Position numbers and translations under genes: made by a program | In this document: positions 43,475 through 52,046 of the stretch, one piece after another | Layout of the letters: each line of letters begins with the position of its first letter | Numbering within the stretch: the first letter of the stretch is position 1 | Assembly: GCA_024742485.1 (NCBI GenBank) | Contig: JANSYK010000002.1 | Span: forward strand, 1,612,001 to 1,676,000 | Length of the DNA: 64,000 nt | Direction of reading: 5' to 3' | Origin: Alphaproteobacteria bacterium | GTDB lineage: Bacteria > Pseudomonadota > Alphaproteobacteria > Rhizobiales > Rhizobiaceae | The notes under the pieces: model-generated | The model's database searches: none | Told to the model about the DNA's origin: nothing | The model's input: the letters and a program-made list of their open reading frames with translations, nothing else

Positions 43475-45679
43475 ATGAACCGCTTGAACGAAATCACCGA
43501 AAAACGCCTGGAGCTCGGCAAGAAGGCTGCAGCCCGCTGGGCCGAAAGAAGCGCCGAACGGGAGGCCTCAAGGAGATCAACAGACAGGGGAGACATCCGC
43601 GCCGGCAATTCTCCGGAAGCGCTGACTGATTTCCTGGCGCGCAATCATCTGCGTGCCGGTCGCGTGCGCACCCTGGGTGTCGTTCGTGCATCGTTTGCCG
43701 AGCGGATTATCGGGACCAACGATCTGCGAGACGACCCGGTCACGCCGGAAGAAATGCTGGCGGGTCAGCCGGTGGGAAGAGTTGTCGAGAACCTGGACAC
43801 GCCCAACCGGCTATCAGGATTTGGTACCGGATTCATGATTGCTCCGGGTCTGCTGATGACCAATCACCATGTCTTGGAAACCGCGGGGGATGCCCGGGGC
43901 TGCGGCATCCAATTCGGATATGAAACGCTGGGTCCAGGCGCGACCGAGGGAGAAACATTCGAACTGGATGCCGACACGTTCTTCACGGCGGACGAGGCGC
44001 TCGACTATGCTGTTGTCGCCGTCCGGTCAAGAAGCCTGTCGCAAACCGATCTGGCCAAATGGGGGCATCACAAGCTGGTGGATCAGACCGGCAAGGTCCT
44101 GAAGGGACATGCTGTCACGATCGTCCAGCATCCCGGCGGTGGAACGAAGAAATACGCCCGGGTCAACAATGAGATCGTCGATATCCTGGAAGACTATCTG
44201 CATTATCTGGCCGATACGGAGCCCGGATCATCGGGATCTCCTGCATTCAATACGGAGTTTGAAGTGGTTGCGCTGCACCACAGCGGTGTTCCTGCAATGG
44301 ATGGGGATGTCGTTTTGAACCGCGACAACAAACCCTGGCGCCGTCATCAGGGCGATGATGCCATTCAATGGATTGCCAATGAGGGTGTGCGCATATCGCG
44401 CATCCTGACCCATCTGGCCAATGCCGCATTCGACACACCGGAAAAAGCCGCATTGCGGGATTCAATTACCGGCACCACCACCGACATACTGGATATCGAA
44501 TTGCTGGATCCGCAGGATTGCGTTCCCATTGAGCCCGCAGGGCAGGAGGCAGCCGGCCTGGGCACCATCGTCTCATCGTCGGGTGGTTTGCAAACAACCG
44601 CCGCCAGGGGTGTAGGCGCCGGCCAACCGGTCATCAATGTTGCCGGTGACGCTCATGTCTATTTTGCCCCGGTCCACCAGCAGGCATCTGCCGGTCTGCA
44701 TGAATCGAAGCCGATGCTGGCGACAGAAAGCACACCGGCGGTGCTGGAAAGGAAACTGAAGCGCGATGCCGACTATGCCCGCCGCCGCGGCTATGACGAA
44801 GATTTTCTGACGGGATATTCCGTCCCCCTGCCGACGGTGTCCGGCGATCGGATGGATGAGCTGATCAGGGACCGGTATGGCAATCCGCTCATTCTGGATT
44901 ATCACCATTTTTCGCTGGTGATGAACCAGGACTGGATGTTGCAGATGTGGTCGGCGGTTAATGTCGATTACAGTCCGGAGGTTCGGTATGATCTGACACG
45001 GGCTGAACTGGGTCGGGACGAGTGGATTGAAGATCCGAGGATTCCGGGGTCGCTCCAAATCGATGATCCGGAGCTCTACAAACCGGCCAGGAAATTTGAC
45101 CGCGGCCATGTGGTGCGGCGCGATGACAATGCCTGGGGACGGACACAGGAAGAAATGGAATATGCCAATTCGGACACGTTCCACTGGACCAATTGCACAC
45201 CGCAGCATGAGCACTTCAATCGCGCGATCGGTCCTTATAAGGGGATTTGGGGCAAGCTCGAACAACACATTACCCGGCAATCCAGATCGGTGGGCAACCG
45301 CCTGACCATTTTCTCCGGCCCCGTGCTTGATGAGAACCGGGCCATTCCCCATGATTTCGGTGGCGGGACCTTCAATGTGCCCTACGACTACTGGAAAGTG
45401 ATCATCGTTGCTGAGCGAAGCCGGCGGCGACGCACGCCGAAACTCAAGTCCTATGGATTTCTGCTGGAACAGAAATCAACAATCGACCGCAGAGGGCTGG
45501 AAAGACTGCGGCCCGAAAAACGGTTCGAGATTGGAGAATTCGAAGAACAGCATCGCTCTCTCGCCCAGATCACCGATCTGACCGGGGTCGTGTTCCCTGA
45601 CATCGTCCACGAGGCGGATGCAAAACGCGGCGATGACGGGCACATCATTCTCGAAGGTCTTGAGAAGCTGAAACTCTGA
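43475..45679 (+). CDS. trypsin-like protease fused to a DNA/RNA non-specific (NUC) endonuclease
   Basis: 734 aa from ATG 43475 with SD GGAGGG. After a charged helical start, residues about 115-310 are a trypsin-like domain with triad H132 (MTNHHVL), D178 (ALDYAVVAV) and S253 (PGSSGSPAF). Residues about 330-420 are a linker with an AAR-rich loop. Residues about 465-725 are a NUC endonuclease: FDRGHVVRRDD with D542-R543-G544-H545 and the metal-binding Asn stretch NCTPQHEHFNR (573-583). No signal peptide is seen, so it likely acts in the cytoplasm, where a nuclease would be toxic unless held inactive. The protease may release the nuclease by self-cleavage, or cut other targets. Confidence 0.88.
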   Translation: MNRLNEITEKRLELGKKAAARWAERSAEREASRRSTDRGDIRAGNSPEALTDFLARNHLRAGRVRTLGVVRASFAERIIGTNDLRDDPVTPEEMLAGQPVGRVVENLDTPNRLSGFGTGFMIAPGLLMTNHHVLETAGDARGCGIQFGYETLGPGATEGETFELDADTFFTADEALDYAVVAVRSRSLSQTDLAKWGHHKLVDQTGKVLKGHAVTIVQHPGGGTKKYARVNNEIVDILEDYLHYLADTEPGSSGSPAFNTEFEVVALHHSGVPAMDGDVVLNRDNKPWRRHQGDDAIQWIANEGVRISRILTHLANAAFDTPEKAALRDSITGTTTDILDIELLDPQDCVPIEPAGQEAAGLGTIVSSSGGLQTTAARGVGAGQPVINVAGDAHVYFAPVHQQASAGLHESKPMLATESTPAVLERKLKRDADYARRRGYDEDFLTGYSVPLPTVSGDRMDELIRDRYGNPLILDYHHFSLVMNQDWMLQMWSAVNVDYSPEVRYDLTRAELGRDEWIEDPRIPGSLQIDDPELYKPARKFDRGHVVRRDDNAWGRTQEEMEYANSDTFHWTNCTPQHEHFNRAIGPYKGIWGKLEQHITRQSRSVGNRLTIFSGPVLDENRAIPHDFGGGTFNVPYDYWKVIIVAERSRRRRTPKLKSYGFLLEQKSTIDRRGLERLRPEKRFEIGEFEEQHRSLAQITDLTGVVFPDIVHEADAKRGDDGHIILEGLEKLKL

Positions 45680-46001
45680 ACCGCAAAAAACAGGCGGTTG
45701 TCACCTCACGCTTGGGCATCAGGTCTCTGCCGTAAATCATATGGATGTGCGTCTTGGGAGCTGACCATCCGGGCTGCATTGAATGCGCGGCTGTGACGCC
45801 CGCATGGACTTGCTCACGTTTCATCTCGCAGATCCAAAACCGTTCTGGTTTCGTCGGAACCGGATGCGTCCCCGCAGCTTTACACTTCTTTACGTCCCCG
45901 AAAACGGCCTGAAACAAGAGGACCCCACATGATGAATTATGGGGCGCCGGAGATGTTCAAAACGGTCCAGCGCACCGACACGACAACACGGGAGCCAGGA
46001 A
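45680..46001. other. intergenic region before the first Spy/CpxP-like gene
   Basis: 322 bases. Six-bp arms AACCGC (45679-45684) and GCGGTT (45694-45699) just after the nuclease stop form a hairpin without a T-run. Further on the CpxR-like box at 45879-45893 is the clearest signal; its product start is at 46002. No gene was found. Confidence 0.45.
45879..45893 (-). promoter_or_regulatory. CpxR-box-like direct repeat, copy 1
   Basis: TTTAC-N5-TTTAC on the plus strand equals GTAAA-N5-GTAAA on the minus strand, the consensus bound by CpxR-type OmpR regulators. It lies about 109 bp before the start of the small exported protein at 46002. Confidence 0.65.
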
Positions 46002-46397
46002 ATGAAACCAAACCTTTCACAACCCTTCGTGCGAGCCTTGTCTGCCGGAGGGATATTTCTCCTGTCGCTGACGGTGATGACAACGCTGGCCGAAGCCCAG
46101 ATGGCACCGGACAGAACCGAGATCAAACAGGTTGCCGGGCAATTGCACCTGAACACCGCTCAACAACAGGCATTTGTGCGCATTGTTGATGAGTTTCAGA
46201 TGTCGGTCGAAACAATTCTGGAACGCTACGGAGTTGATCCCTTCGAAAGCAGACCACCGCCGACGGTCCGTTTCGCACTTCGATCCGATGTGCAGGAAAG
46301 CGTGAGCCTTATGGATAAGCAATTGTCGGTCATCCTGACGGCCGATCAATTGCGCGAATTCAGGCAGATCCGCCGGCAGCGGATACGAATGCGCTAG
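46002..46397 (+). CDS. small exported helical protein, Spy/CpxP-like
   Basis: 131 aa from ATG 46002 (GGAG at seven-base spacing). Signal peptide: GGIFLLSLTVMTTLAEA. The mature part is a short helical bundle with LNTAQQQAFVRIVDEFQMSVETILE and the ending LTADQLREFRQIRRQRI, which recalls the LTxxQ repeats of CpxP/Spy-type periplasmic proteins. It probably senses or buffers envelope stress. It lies just before the two-component operon and carries the same type of box upstream as that operon. Confidence 0.7.
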   Translation: MKPNLSQPFVRALSAGGIFLLSLTVMTTLAEAQMAPDRTEIKQVAGQLHLNTAQQQAFVRIVDEFQMSVETILERYGVDPFESRPPPTVRFALRSDVQESVSLMDKQLSVILTADQLREFRQIRRQRIRMR

Positions 46398-46410
46398 GTC
46401 GACCGGCAAC

Positions 46411-46425
46411 TTTACCTTTCTTTAC
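46411..46425 (-). promoter_or_regulatory. CpxR-box-like direct repeat, copy 2
   Basis: A second perfect TTTAC-N5-TTTAC, 86 bp before the next gene (46511), the first of a Spy-like/regulator/kinase operon. Two identical boxes at two related genes make a shared regulator very likely, most simply the response regulator encoded in this operon. Confidence 0.7.
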
Positions 46426-46510
46426 AGAGCTGAAAGACGCCCGAAACGAGCAATTCATAGATTGAGATGGAGGCGGAACGGGCCGCCGCCACGAACATTG
46501 GAGAAGAACG

Positions 46511-47122
46511 ATGACAGAAGACAAGAATCCCAAGAAGACCGGCTGGCTGAGTACGGGCAATCGCAAGGCGACCGCACTTGTTGTCGGGATCGGTATCGTT
46601 GCCGGTAGCGCCTTCGCCGTGCAGGCGGTGGCCCAGAGCAAGACCTACGCCCATCTGAAACTGTATACCAGTGAGTCGATCAGTGAAAACGGTGGAAATG
46701 TGTATGATGTGTCCTGGCGTGGCCACAAACGCGGCGGCTTTGCCAAAATGAGCGACTCGGAGATCGAGGCCATGATCACGCGCTTCGTTCGCCATGCCGG
46801 CATCGAGATCGATGCGACCCCCGAACAGGAAGCACAGATCGTGTCGCTTTTGACGCCGGTGGCACTCAACATGAAGGCGAAACGCGGCGAGATGCGGGCC
46901 ACTGGCGAGGAGCTTCATGCGTTGCTGTCCGCGCCGACAATCGACCGCGCGGCAATCGAGGAACTGCGCGTCGAAAAGCTTGCGGAAGCTGACGAGATCA
47001 GCAAAGAATGGGTCGATGCCATTGTCGATGTGGCCATGGTGCTGACAGCGGAACAACGCAAGGTGGTTGATGAGCGTATTGAGCAGTTCCGGTCGATGCG
47101 GGGTGGCTGGCATCGCCGCTGA
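46511..47122 (+). CDS. Spy/CpxP-family periplasmic protein
   Basis: 203 aa with an N-terminal signal anchor (about residues 20-42, ALVVGIGIVAGSAFAVQAVAQ). The mature part is a helical hairpin: ITRFVRHAGIEIDATPEQEAQIVSLLTPVALNMKAKRGEM and MVLTAEQRKVVDERIEQF, the second carrying an LTxxQR motif. This is the layout of Spy/CpxP proteins, periplasmic chaperones or inhibitors of the sensor kinase. It is followed after 18 bp by the response regulator gene, as cpxP neighbours cpxRA in enterobacteria. Confidence 0.82.
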   Translation: MTEDKNPKKTGWLSTGNRKATALVVGIGIVAGSAFAVQAVAQSKTYAHLKLYTSESISENGGNVYDVSWRGHKRGGFAKMSDSEIEAMITRFVRHAGIEIDATPEQEAQIVSLLTPVALNMKAKRGEMRATGEELHALLSAPTIDRAAIEELRVEKLAEADEISKEWVDAIVDVAMVLTAEQRKVVDERIEQFRSMRGGWHRR

Positions 47123-47140
47123 CCCGGATTGCGGGGTGAC

Positions 47141-47827
47141 ATGACCCAGCGCATTCTTCTCATTGAAGATGACAACCGGCTCGCCGAGATGGTCAGGGAC
47201 TATCTCGGCGAGTCCGATTTTGCCGTCACCATCGCGCCAACTGGCCAACAGGGGCTGACCTTGCAGCAGGAAGGCCATTTCGATGCCGTGCTCCTCGACC
47301 TTATGCTCCCCGATATTGACGGGCTGGATGTCTGCCGGACACTGCGCGCGCGGGACCGGGTGCCGATCATGATGTTGACGGCCAAGGGTGAGCCGCTGGA
47401 TCGCATCGTTGGTCTGGAACTGGGTGCCGATGATTATCTGCCGAAGCCATTCGAACCGCGCGAGTTGCTGGCCCGCCTGCGGGCGATCCTGCGCCGCGGG
47501 CGCGATGATGACCAGTCCGGCCTGATGCGCTTCGGTACTCTGGAAATCGACCCCTACGCCATGGAAGCGCGGGTTGATGGCCGTGTGTGCGCACTGACGG
47601 CCCACCAGTTCAAGCTGCTTGAAGTGTTTGCGGGCAGGGCCGGTCGCGTGCTTAGCCGTGATACCATCATGAATGCGCTGAAGGGCGAAAACCTGTCGGC
47701 CTTTGATCGGTCCATCGATGTCCATGTATCGAGGATCCGGGCGGAAATCGAAGAGGACCCCAATCATCCGCGCCGGCTGATCACCGTTCGCGGCGCCGGC
47801 TACGTGTTTGCGCGGTCGCAGGACTGA
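47141..47827 (+). CDS. OmpR-family response regulator, CpxR-like
   Basis: 228 aa from ATG 47141. Receiver domain: acidic pair IEDDNRL, phosphoacceptor D53 in DAVLLDLMLPDIDG, MLTAKG and the conserved lysine in PKPFEP. The C-terminal winged helix (from about residue 130) has the OmpR recognition region SIDVHVSRIRAEIEEDP and closing VRGAGYVF. It should bind direct repeats such as the two TTTAC-N5-TTTAC boxes upstream. The kinase gene follows after 3 bp. Confidence 0.92.
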   Translation: MTQRILLIEDDNRLAEMVRDYLGESDFAVTIAPTGQQGLTLQQEGHFDAVLLDLMLPDIDGLDVCRTLRARDRVPIMMLTAKGEPLDRIVGLELGADDYLPKPFEPRELLARLRAILRRGRDDDQSGLMRFGTLEIDPYAMEARVDGRVCALTAHQFKLLEVFAGRAGRVLSRDTIMNALKGENLSAFDRSIDVHVSRIRAEIEEDPNHPRRLITVRGAGYVFARSQD

Positions 47828-47830
47828 CAA

Positions 47831-49099
47831 ATGCTCCGACGGCGTCTCTATCTGCAGATCTACCTGACGATCATTGCCAGTCTTGTGCTGGTGGTCGTCC
47901 TGTCTGCCGTGCTGTGGGATTTGGTCGGCCGCGGCCGTGTGGACCGGGACTACTTGTCGGCCGCCAGCAATTTCGTTTCGCTTGTTCTGCCGCCATCCGA
48001 GGCCCCGGCGGATGAACAGAGCGAGATGATCACCAGACTTGGGCAGGACCTCGATATCGATATCCGCCTGTTTGACAGTGACGGGCAGGAGATCGCCGCC
48101 CATGGAGACGCGGCCATGCCTCCACCGCGCAAATATGGAGAGCCGGGATGGATTCGAACCCGCAACGGTCCGGTTCTGTCACTGGTTCTGCCGGACGGCC
48201 GATGGCTGGTCGTCGATCCTCACCACAATGATGGACCGGGAGCACTGGTCAGTCTTCTTTTGATGCTGGGTCTTGTCGCTGTCTGCGTCGGTCTTGCCGC
48301 GTTGCCGCTGGTACGGCGTCTGACCAAGCGTCTGGAACAGTTGCAGCGCGGCGTGGAGCGCATCGGCGAGGGTGATCTTTCTGCGCGTGTGGCCGTCAAG
48401 GGACGCGATGAGATTGCCCAACTCGCCGAAAGTTTCAACAATGCGGCGGAAAAAATCGAGAAACTGGTGGGCGCACACCGGCTGTTGCTGGCCAATGCAT
48501 CGCATGAATTGCGCACGCCGCTTTCACGTATCCGCCTCGGGCTGGAAATGAGCGAGGGCAGCCCGACACCCGAAAGACGCGCTGCCCTAAAGCAGGATAT
48601 CGCCGAACTCGATGCACTGATCGACGAGATCCTTTTGATGAGCCGGCTGGATGCCAATGAGCGGGTTGACGGATCGCAATGCGTCGACCTGGTGGCTTTG
48701 GCCGCCGAGGAATGTGTTCGTTATGAAGAGGCCAGCCTGACCGGTTCAGCACCGGACGTTCCCGGTGATCCACGGCTGTTGCACAGGCTGCTGCGTAATC
48801 TCCTCGAAAACGCCAAAAAACACGGAGCGCCGCCGGTCGAGGTCGAGATCGGGTGCGCTGACGGTATGGCAACAATGATCGTACGCGATCAGGGCGCTGG
48901 GATTGCCGACAAGGATCGTGACAAGGTGTTTCAGCCCTTCTACCGGGCATCCGACCGACAGAACGTCAAGGGCTATGGCCTCGGTCTGCCGCTGGTGCGT
49001 CAGATTGCCGAGGCCCATGGCGGCTCGGTGACGCTGGTCGACCGCGCAATGGAACGCTCAGCAATCCGTGTCAGCCTGCCTTTGGCGCGGCCAGACTGA
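47831..49099 (+). CDS. sensor histidine kinase, partner of the adjacent regulator
   Basis: 422 aa. TM1 at about residues 8-32, a periplasmic loop of about 100 residues, TM2 at about 136-161, then HAMP (RRLTKRLEQLQRGVERIGEGDLSARV), the H-box LLANASHELRTPLSRIRLG, N-box RLLRNLLENAKKHG, and G-boxes DQGAGIADKDRDKVFQPFYR and GYGLGLPLV. The CpxA-like domain order and neighbouring Spy-like gene suggest it responds to envelope misfolding, with the Spy-like protein as a likely signal modulator; this is inference. Confidence 0.92.
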   Translation: MLRRRLYLQIYLTIIASLVLVVVLSAVLWDLVGRGRVDRDYLSAASNFVSLVLPPSEAPADEQSEMITRLGQDLDIDIRLFDSDGQEIAAHGDAAMPPPRKYGEPGWIRTRNGPVLSLVLPDGRWLVVDPHHNDGPGALVSLLLMLGLVAVCVGLAALPLVRRLTKRLEQLQRGVERIGEGDLSARVAVKGRDEIAQLAESFNNAAEKIEKLVGAHRLLLANASHELRTPLSRIRLGLEMSEGSPTPERRAALKQDIAELDALIDEILLMSRLDANERVDGSQCVDLVALAAEECVRYEEASLTGSAPDVPGDPRLLHRLLRNLLENAKKHGAPPVEVEIGCADGMATMIVRDQGAGIADKDRDKVFQPFYRASDRQNVKGYGLGLPLVRQIAEAHGGSVTLVDRAMERSAIRVSLPLARPD

Positions 49100-49185
49100 A
49101 ACCGGCGAACCGGTAGAATAACCATGGGACGCTGAGCGGTCTCGTTAAAACGGCGCCGCAGCACGTTCTCATGGCACCCGACACG

Positions 49186-49533
49186 TCAGCTCAATTCTAT
49201 TGTGCCTTTCATATGCGGATGGAACGCGCAAAAATAGCTGGTATCCATTCCTTCGGTAACTTTCACCGACCGTGTTTCGCCTCTGACAATCTTCCCGGTA
49301 TCCCAATCTGCGCTTATCGCTGTTGCTGTATGAGGTGCCAGGTCCTCATTGGTCCAACCTATCGTATCGCCGACTTTGACGACGATGTGCTGTGGCTCGA
49401 ACTTGAATGACTTGATGGTGATGTCGTGGTTTTCTGGTGATATCGCAAAACCGGTGTTGCTGCTGATAGCCAGAGCGCCAGCACATGCTGCCGCCCCGGC
49501 CAAAACATCTCTACGGATGACTTTTGATGCCAT
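49186..49533 (-). CDS. cupredoxin (amicyanin/plastocyanin-like)
   Basis: 115 aa. An N-terminal signal with a twin-arginine look (VIRRDVLAGAAACAGALA) points to export, possibly folded, by Tat. The rest is a type I copper domain with ligands H68 (APHTAT), C102, H105 and M108 (YFCAFHPHM, the C-x2-H-x2-M loop of amicyanin/pseudoazurin type). It would carry electrons in the periplasm, and could feed the nitrous oxide reductase encoded nearby. It starts right at the stop of the DUF4142 gene and belongs to that operon. Confidence 0.88.
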   Translation of the reverse strand: MASKVIRRDVLAGAAACAGALAISSNTGFAISPENHDITIKSFKFEPQHIVVKVGDTIGWTNEDLAPHTATAISADWDTGKIVRGETRSVKVTEGMDTSYFCAFHPHMKGTIELS

Positions 49534-50057
49534 CAGTTCAGGGCCTTGACCATCATCTCGGCATGCGCCTCGTGTGCCTTGAAGATTTTCAGCCCTTCTT
49601 CGAAAAGCGCCTTGACCTCAGCATTTTCGATATTCGGAATGAACACATCGCCGACGAGAGCGTTGACAGCCTGGTGATAGGCGAGTTCGTTTTCGGCATA
49701 GGCCCTGTCAAACTCAGCACCGTTGAGCGCACTGAACTTAACGATGATTGCATCGCCGTCCTGGTTCAGTTGTTGGCTCAGGAAATTGTCCTTGGCTTCG
49801 ACTCCAAGTTTCTCCAGCAAAGCCAACGCTTGCACATTGACCGCTTCATGGTCACGGATCATGGTTTTCGCGAATTTGTGAATCTCGGGGTTCTTCGACT
49901 TCGCAAGCGCCAGATGGGCGTAGCGGATGTCGAGATTGTCAGCGGTGTAGGCAACGTGCGCGATTTCCACATCGCTCAATTCCGCGGGGTCGTTGGCAGC
50001 GGCTTGCGATGCAATCAACACTCCAATGACGGCAAGTCCAGCGAATAGCTTTCTCAT
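49533..50057 (-). CDS. DUF4142 periplasmic protein
   Basis: 174 aa from ATG 50057. Signal peptide MRKLFAGLAVIGVLIASQAAA, then the DUF4142 (ferritin-like four-helix) body: DVEIAHVAYTADNLDIRYAHLALAKSKNPEIHKFAKTMIRDHEAVN and ENELAYHQAVNALVGDVFI. Histidine and glutamate residues on the helices suggest metal or redox chemistry, but the family has no settled function. First gene of a pair with the cupredoxin; TGATG coupling joins them. Confidence 0.85.
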   Translation of the reverse strand: MRKLFAGLAVIGVLIASQAAANDPAELSDVEIAHVAYTADNLDIRYAHLALAKSKNPEIHKFAKTMIRDHEAVNVQALALLEKLGVEAKDNFLSQQLNQDGDAIIVKFSALNGAEFDRAYAENELAYHQAVNALVGDVFIPNIENAEVKALFEEGLKIFKAHEAHAEMMVKALN

Positions 50058-50191
50058 GATTTTCTCCGGTTTGATTTTGACCACTCCTGGATACAACCGG
50101 ACAAGATTGTCAGATATGTCAGATCATGCGGATTTTTGTGCAGATCGTTCAAGGCTCTGTACAATTACAGATTTCTATATATTCCTTTTGC

Positions 50192-51148
50192 ATGCTTGAT
50201 CTTCTCAGTGACATCCTCACCAATCTTTCCGTGCGTGGAACACTTTATTTCCGCACCTCTCTCACCACACCATGGGGAATCGAGGTTCCGCCATTTGAAA
50301 ATGTCGTACGGTTCCATTTTGCTCATCGCGGAAATTGTCTCATTGAAGTTGAGGGGAGCGAAAAGCCAATTGCAATGGCGCAAGGAGACCTCCTTCTCAT
50401 CCCGCACGGCGCCTCGCACAAACTCTATTGCGCACCTGAAACAAGGGATAGTGTCCTTCCGCTCGATACCGTCATCGAAAGGTCGGGGTTCACCGGATCA
50501 GGGGTCTTGGTCTATGGAGGCGATGAGGATGATCACGACACTCAGCTCATTTGTGGTCACTTCTCATTCGAACCACATGCAAAACATGTCCTGATGGAGC
50601 GATTGCCTCCATACATTCACCTCAAGAACTATGGTGAAGCCGCAGGCAAATGGATGGAGGCGACACTTCGGGTCATCGGTGATGAGGCCGGTGGTCAACG
50701 GATGGGGGGCGATCTGATCGCCCTCAAGATGTCTGAAGCGATCCTGGCACAAGCCATTCGCAGTTTCATTGAGAGCAACGAGGCTCCCGAATGGGGGCTC
50801 GATGCGTTCTCCCATGACAATCTGAGATGGGCTCTGGATGCCTTTCACAAATCACCAAACGAGCACTGGACTGTGGAAGCTCTGGCACGGGCTGCCGGCA
50901 TGTCGCGAACCAGTTTTGCGGTTCTGTTTCAAAAGAAAATGGCGATGACCCCAATGGAATATGTCACCGTATGGCGCATCGAAATCGCCAAGAAATTGCT
51001 CATGGTTCCAAAGAACACACTGACAGACGCGGCAGAAGGCGCCGGCTATGCCTCCGATTCAGCCTTTGCTCGTGTGTTCAAAAAGGAGACCGGTATGACC
51101 CCGGCCGGCTTCAGAAGGTCATTCAGCGCTGTTCATTCAAGCATGTGA
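50192..51148 (+). CDS. AraC-family regulator with cupin-like sensor domain
   Basis: 318 aa from ATG 50192. Residues 1-190 match the AraC cupin_6 sensor (MLDLLSDILTNLSVRGTLYF ... AMAQGDLLLIPHGASH), and the C-terminal 100 residues are the double HTH (HWTVEALARAAGMSRTSFAVLFQKKMAMTPMEYVTVWRIEIAKKLL and DAAEGAGYASDSAFARVFKKETGMTP). It is divergent from the DUF4142-cupredoxin pair and followed after 107 bp by a small membrane protein; either may be its target. Confidence 0.9.
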   Translation: MLDLLSDILTNLSVRGTLYFRTSLTTPWGIEVPPFENVVRFHFAHRGNCLIEVEGSEKPIAMAQGDLLLIPHGASHKLYCAPETRDSVLPLDTVIERSGFTGSGVLVYGGDEDDHDTQLICGHFSFEPHAKHVLMERLPPYIHLKNYGEAAGKWMEATLRVIGDEAGGQRMGGDLIALKMSEAILAQAIRSFIESNEAPEWGLDAFSHDNLRWALDAFHKSPNEHWTVEALARAAGMSRTSFAVLFQKKMAMTPMEYVTVWRIEIAKKLLMVPKNTLTDAAEGAGYASDSAFARVFKKETGMTPAGFRRSFSAVHSSM

Positions 51149-51255
51149 ACGATCTGCACATAATTGGGAACGTGTGCGCATAGTTTGCACGAACAATACT
51201 CCATATTTCTCTTTCATCGCTGCGAGCCAGCTCAACTGCAAAGGGAAGAGAAATC

Positions 51256-51624
51256 ATGTTTCCACGTTTCATCACAAAATCAATTCATGCCTACCTCGAC
51301 TATCCGGTTGCGATTGGCCTTGTGGCAATGCCGGTTTTGTTTGGTCTTGGTCAGGGCAATATTCTGGCGTTTTGGCTGTCAATCGCGACGGGCATCGCGG
51401 CCTTCCTGTTGACGGTGCTCACGGACCACCATCTCGGTGTCTTCAAGGTTCTGCCCTACAGTGTGCACCTCGCCGTGGACGGTCTCGTTGGAGTTGCTTT
51501 CGTTGTCGCACCATTGGCGCTGGGCTTCACGGGAATTGAGTTCTGGTACTACATGGTGCTCGGCGTCACTGTCCTTGCTGTGGTCGGATTGCACCAGCCC
51601 GATAACAGCGTTGTGGCGGCATAG
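51256..51624 (+). CDS. small four-helix membrane protein (SPW-repeat-like)
   Basis: 122 aa with four membrane helices (about 18-35, 37-57, 71-90 and 94-113). The second half (HLAVDGLVGVAFVVAPLALGFTGIEFWYYMVLGVTVLAVVGLH) resembles the SPW repeat found in small bacterial membrane proteins. Function unknown. SD GGAAGAG precedes the ATG. Confidence 0.7.
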   Translation: MFPRFITKSIHAYLDYPVAIGLVAMPVLFGLGQGNILAFWLSIATGIAAFLLTVLTDHHLGVFKVLPYSVHLAVDGLVGVAFVVAPLALGFTGIEFWYYMVLGVTVLAVVGLHQPDNSVVAA

Positions 51625-51896
51625 GCCAGATATCGCGAAGCGGACGGGCTGCAGTTAATCTGCGGCCCAACGCATTTGAAGTTATGCAGCGACGGTGTCA
51701 GATAGCATCGGTCGAGTTGTTCAAACTGGAATTCGATGACGAATTCGGGGAACTGTTGGATCTGGAGTTTTCTCGGCCTCAATTGCGATTCGCCAAAGGA
51801 ATCGCCATGGCCGCATCAACGGGTTACGGCAGGAACCAGCCGCTATTCACACGACAGGATAGCATCGGACGGCGCAGGAAGCCGGTCGGGATTTGA

Positions 51897-51910
51897 TTGA
51901 TAAATATCAA
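51897..51910. promoter_or_regulatory. FNR-type box 1 upstream of nosR
   Basis: TTGAT-AAAT-ATCAA is a perfect match to the FNR/FnrL consensus TTGAT-N4-ATCAA. It lies 334 bp before the nosR start. Crp/Fnr proteins of the FNR, DNR or NnrR type would bind here under low oxygen or with NO. Confidence 0.8.
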
Positions 51911-52032
51911 TATGTAAATTGACAAATTTTTTGTTTGGATTTCTCCGATCCTCGCTAGTCGCTTGATCTCTGCAGCCGGTTTGATCAACCACATTCGCCC
52001 CGCTGCTTGTTTCTTCATCCTTCGCGAAATCC

Positions 52033-52046
52033 TTGATTCAGATCAA
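52033..52046. promoter_or_regulatory. FNR-type box 2 upstream of nosR
   Basis: TTGAT-TCAG-ATCAA, again perfect, 198 bp before nosR and 136 bp after box 1. It may serve a second promoter, or cooperate with box 1. Confidence 0.8.

Noticed and set aside
46412-48103. Minus-strand open frame (563 codons) opposite the Spy-like/regulator/kinase operon
   Set aside because: All three plus-strand genes are clear family members; the antisense product has histidine- and arginine-rich composition without domains.
48148-48172. tRNA-like T-loop sequence (GGATTCGAACCCGC)
   Set aside because: It lies inside the histidine kinase reading frame, and no acceptor, D or anticodon stems can be formed around it.
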